Shown in pieces: positions 32,010-34,306 of a stretch of 34,306 bases of DNA. The position numbers were made by a program, and so were the translations under genes. The notes beneath the pieces are model-generated. The model ran no database searches and was not told the DNA's origin. It worked only from the letters and a program-made list of their open reading frames with translations. The first letter of the stretch is position 1. Every line of letters starts with the position of its first letter. Origin of the DNA: Bythopirellula sp. (GTDB lineage: Bacteria > Planctomycetota > Planctomycetia > Pirellulales > Lacipirellulaceae); the NCBI GenBank assembly GCA_028285205.1, contig JANQQA010000161.1:1-34306 (forward strand). The letters are read 5' to 3'.

Positions 32010-32885
32010 ATGAATTCCGTATCTCGTGTTTCCATCCCCGTAGCCGCAATCACGTGTTTCGCCGTCGCGCAGCAAGCAGACGCAGCTTTTCGCGATGTGC
32101 AGTTCAAAACGATCGACTTTGAAAACGCAATTGTCGAACTCCACAATTTTGGCGACACGTCTGAGCCATTCACCAATTGGCGATTCTGCACACACGATGA
32201 TCAGGTCGAACGCCGCTACAGCACAAGCGGTGCGCTAAACTCAATCACCCTCGATGCCGGCGAGTCAATCTTCTTCCATTTCAACAACGACGCGCCGGTC
32301 GGTGCGACCGACGCGTTTAACATTGCCGGCTTGGGCAACTTCGCCACTCCTCTTGAGCAAGACGCGTATGCGATCGGCATCTACGTCAACTCGGCGTTCT
32401 CCAACCCAGCCGCGCTAGTCGATCATCTCCAGTGGAGCATCGACGGAGTCGACAACGCCTCGGCTGACGCGCGGTCGATTACCGCGGAACAAGCGGATCT
32501 TTGGACGGACGATACGGAATGGATTGCCACGACCGCCGATACACTACGGCTCGAGCTACTGTTGGAGGACGGCGAACCAATCGCGGGCATTCACGGTCCG
32601 TCGAGCTACGAGGTCGTCGAGCCTCAGCTGTTCTCGGCTGCCGACTTCGATCGTGATGGGGATGTCGACGGCGACGATCTCGGCACCCTGAGAGGTGCAT
32701 ACGGCACGACGTCCGCTGGCGATGTTGACCTCGATACCGACACCGATGGAACGGACTTCCTACTCCTACAGCAGTCCTATACCGGCCCGGCCGGCTTCGC
32801 GGCAACTACCGCCGTGCCCGAGCCTTCGACGTTCGGCCTAGTGATGATCGGCATCTTGTGCTTGCGCAGTGGTCGGACACGGTGA
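32010..32885 (+). CDS. Secreted PEP-CTERM protein with lamin-tail-like and dockerin-like parts
   Basis: 291 residues from ATG 32010. The signal peptide is MNSVSRVSIPVAAITCFAVAQQADA. The first mature block (FENAIVELHNFGDTSEPFTNWRF, then GDTS, then LDAGESIFFHFN) resembles the lamin-tail type beta domain found in extracellular planctomycete proteins. Residues about 212-258 hold two dockerin-type Ca loops (DFDRDGDVDGDDLGTL; DLDTDTDGTDFLLL). The C-terminus VPEPSTFGLVMIGILCLRSGRTR is a classical PEP-CTERM sorting signal. It is likely displayed outside the cell; no catalytic residues are recognised. Confidence 0.87.
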   Translation: MNSVSRVSIPVAAITCFAVAQQADAAFRDVQFKTIDFENAIVELHNFGDTSEPFTNWRFCTHDDQVERRYSTSGALNSITLDAGESIFFHFNNDAPVGATDAFNIAGLGNFATPLEQDAYAIGIYVNSAFSNPAALVDHLQWSIDGVDNASADARSITAEQADLWTDDTEWIATTADTLRLELLLEDGEPIAGIHGPSSYEVVEPQLFSAADFDRDGDVDGDDLGTLRGAYGTTSAGDVDLDTDTDGTDFLLLQQSYTGPAGFAATTAVPEPSTFGLVMIGILCLRSGRTR

Positions 32886-32906
32886 GCGCTGATTCGCTCG
32901 AAGCTT

Positions 32907-34306
32907 TCACGATTTCTTGATTTTATCGTAAGCATCGAGCGCGGCCTGACGGGCTGCGCTGTGATCAACGATCGGTGCAGGATAATTGTCTCCCAACGTC
33001 ACGCCCGCCTCGTTGAGTACGCTGTCAGACGCTTCCCACGGTTTGTAGAGCCACTTGGTCGGTAGCTCCGCGAGTTCGGGCACCCATAGGCGGATGTACG
33101 CACCTGTGGGGTCGAACTTCTCACCTTGCGTGATGGGATTGAAGATGCGGAAGTAGGGCGCCGCGTCGGCGCCACATCCGGCGGTCCACTGCCAGCCTAG
33201 GGTGTTGCTCGCCAGGTCGGCATCGACCAGCGTGTACCAGAACCACTCGGCGCCGCGCTGCCAAGGAATCCGCAAATGCTTGCACAGAAACGATGCGACG
33301 ATCATTCGCGCGCGGTTGTGCATCCAGCCAGTGTGCCAAAGTTGTCGCATCGCGGCATCAACGACCGGGTAACCCGTCTTCCCACGTTCCCAACGACGCA
33401 GGTCTTGCTTACTCTTGCTCCATGGAAAGTTGGCAAAGTTTTCGCGCAACGGCTTCTTGGTGGTGTGCGGGAAATGATAGAGCAAGTGGTACGCAAACTC
33501 GCGCCAACCGATCTCGCTAAGGAACGTCTTCGCGCCGTCTTTCGCATCGGGGTTCGCATCGAGCGTCGCTTGCAGTTTCGCCCACACTTGTCGCGGGCTG
33601 ATCTCACCGAAATGTAGATGAGGCGATAGTCGCGACGTGCCGTCTTCAGCCATCAGATTTCGCTGGTCTTCGTAGCTGGCTGCAGACCGCTTAGCGAACT
33701 TGGCTAGCTGCTTGCCGGCGGCGCTTTCGCCGACGTCCCAAAACTCGCGCATGCCGTCGTCCCAGGAGATCTTCGGTTCCAGTTGCCAGTCAGTGAGTAT
33801 CTCACTGTTGGGCCACTCTGCAGGCGGTCGTAGCGTTTTCGGGATGCGCAGCGGCGTCAGCTCGGCATTGCGAGCAAGGCACGACTTCCAGAATGGTGTG
33901 AACACCTTGTACGGATCGCCCTGCTTGGTTGCGATCTCCCAGGGCTCAAATAGCAGACTGCCATTGAAACTCTCCACGTCAATCGCGTCGCCATGGAGCT
34001 TTTGCTTGATCGTTTTGTCGCGTTTGATGATCGTCGGTTCGTAGCGCCGATTCCAATATACGGCCGTCGCGCCGGTTTCGGTGATCAACTGCTGCAGTGT
34101 CTCCAGTGCGTTCCCCGACCGTAGGATCAGCCGTGATCCGCGTTGGTCGAGTTCCTTTGCCAAGCCAGATAGTGACTGATGCAACCACCAACGGCTAGCG
34201 CCGCCCAATTCCCAAGGGCTCTCCTCTTCGGTGGCGAGGATGTAGACGGGAATCACGCAACCCTGTTCGACGGCGGCCGACAGGGCGGGGTTGTCAGCAA
34301 GTCGGA
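32907..34306 (-). CDS. phrB: Deoxyribodipyrimidine photolyase, 5' end outside the window
   Basis: 465 residues are visible and the frame is open at the window edge: RLADNPALSAAVEQGC precedes VIPVYILATEEESPW, so only a short N-terminal piece (usual form W-x-R-R-D-L-R) is missing. The antenna domain is followed by the FAD-binding half: TSRLSPHLHFGEISPRQVW, IGWREFAYHLLYHFP, RWERGKTGYPVVDAAMRQLW, TGWMHNRARMIVASFL, WQRGAEWFWYTLVDADLASN and GWQWTAGCGADAAPYFRIFN. It repairs UV-induced cyclobutane pyrimidine dimers using blue light. The stop lies just after the PEP-CTERM gene (tail to tail, 21 bases apart). Confidence 0.95.
   Translation of the reverse strand, partial: RLADNPALSAAVEQGCVIPVYILATEEESPWELGGASRWWLHQSLSGLAKELDQRGSRLILRSGNALETLQQLITETGATAVYWNRRYEPTIIKRDKTIKQKLHGDAIDVESFNGSLLFEPWEIATKQGDPYKVFTPFWKSCLARNAELTPLRIPKTLRPPAEWPNSEILTDWQLEPKISWDDGMREFWDVGESAAGKQLAKFAKRSAASYEDQRNLMAEDGTSRLSPHLHFGEISPRQVWAKLQATLDANPDAKDGAKTFLSEIGWREFAYHLLYHFPHTTKKPLRENFANFPWSKSKQDLRRWERGKTGYPVVDAAMRQLWHTGWMHNRARMIVASFLCKHLRIPWQRGAEWFWYTLVDADLASNTLGWQWTAGCGADAAPYFRIFNPITQGEKFDPTGAYIRLWVPELAELPTKWLYKPWEASDSVLNEAGVTLGDNYPAPIVDHSAARQAALDAYDKIKKS

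Noticed and set aside
1..34306. CRISPR array, tRNA or rRNA genes, insertion sequences
   Set aside because: No regularly spaced short repeats, no cloverleaf sequence with CCA-end context, no rRNA signature and no transposase-like frame were recognised.

Overview
The window is ordinary bacterial chromosome and looks like a planctomycete, most likely of the Pirellulales. The indicators are two DUF1559 pseudopilin-like proteins, PEP-CTERM and dockerin-like secreted proteins, a giant von Willebrand A (YfbK-type) protein behind an ECF sigma factor, an ECF sigma factor divergent from a membrane Ser/Thr kinase, moderately high G+C, and many genes without a clear Shine-Dalgarno sequence. Phylum placement is inference from family content.

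Layout. 1-4.9 kb: a truncated TPR lipoprotein gene, a small hypothetical gene, a strong terminator, then a minus-strand pair of an isoprenylcysteine-methyltransferase-like membrane protein and a SelW/Rdx protein. The Rdx reading frame carries an in-frame UGA exactly at the redox-active second cysteine position, followed by a bacterial-SECIS-like hairpin; ordinary ORF calling misses this gene. Then come a 760-base gene-free stretch with inverted repeats, a DUF1559 gene broken by a single in-frame TAG, and a divergent lipoprotein. 4.9-10.4 kb: two unknown membrane proteins, a CaCA-type Na+/Ca2+ exchanger, a short-chain dehydrogenase and pyruvate kinase. 10.4-16.8 kb: an accessory-looking stretch in which isolated unknown or secreted genes are punctuated by a same-orientation repeat of about 125 bp (three good copies, one degenerate). 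It includes a secreted EEP-family nuclease/phosphatase with dockerin-like and PEP-CTERM ends, and ends with a GDSL/SGNH hydrolase. 16.9-23.4 kb: a lipoprotein/DUF1559 overlapping pair, a PHP-type phosphatase, a large TPR protein and RecG. 23.5-31.8 kb: a signalling cluster, with two ECF sigma factors and a 1175-residue VWA protein on the minus strand, and a kinase with a DFN motif translationally coupled to a UbiA-type prenyltransferase on the plus strand. 31.8-34.3 kb: a PEP-CTERM/dockerin-like protein and a photolyase that runs off the window.

How the genes may work together: the minus-strand sigma factor and VWA protein fit a regulator plus membrane-anchored anti-sigma-like sensor. The second sigma factor and the divergent kinase fit the ECF/Ser-Thr-kinase linkage known in planctomycetes. 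The best candidates for new biology are the unannotated selenoprotein and the repeat-punctuated gene array. No tRNA, rRNA, CRISPR array, transposase or integrase was seen.
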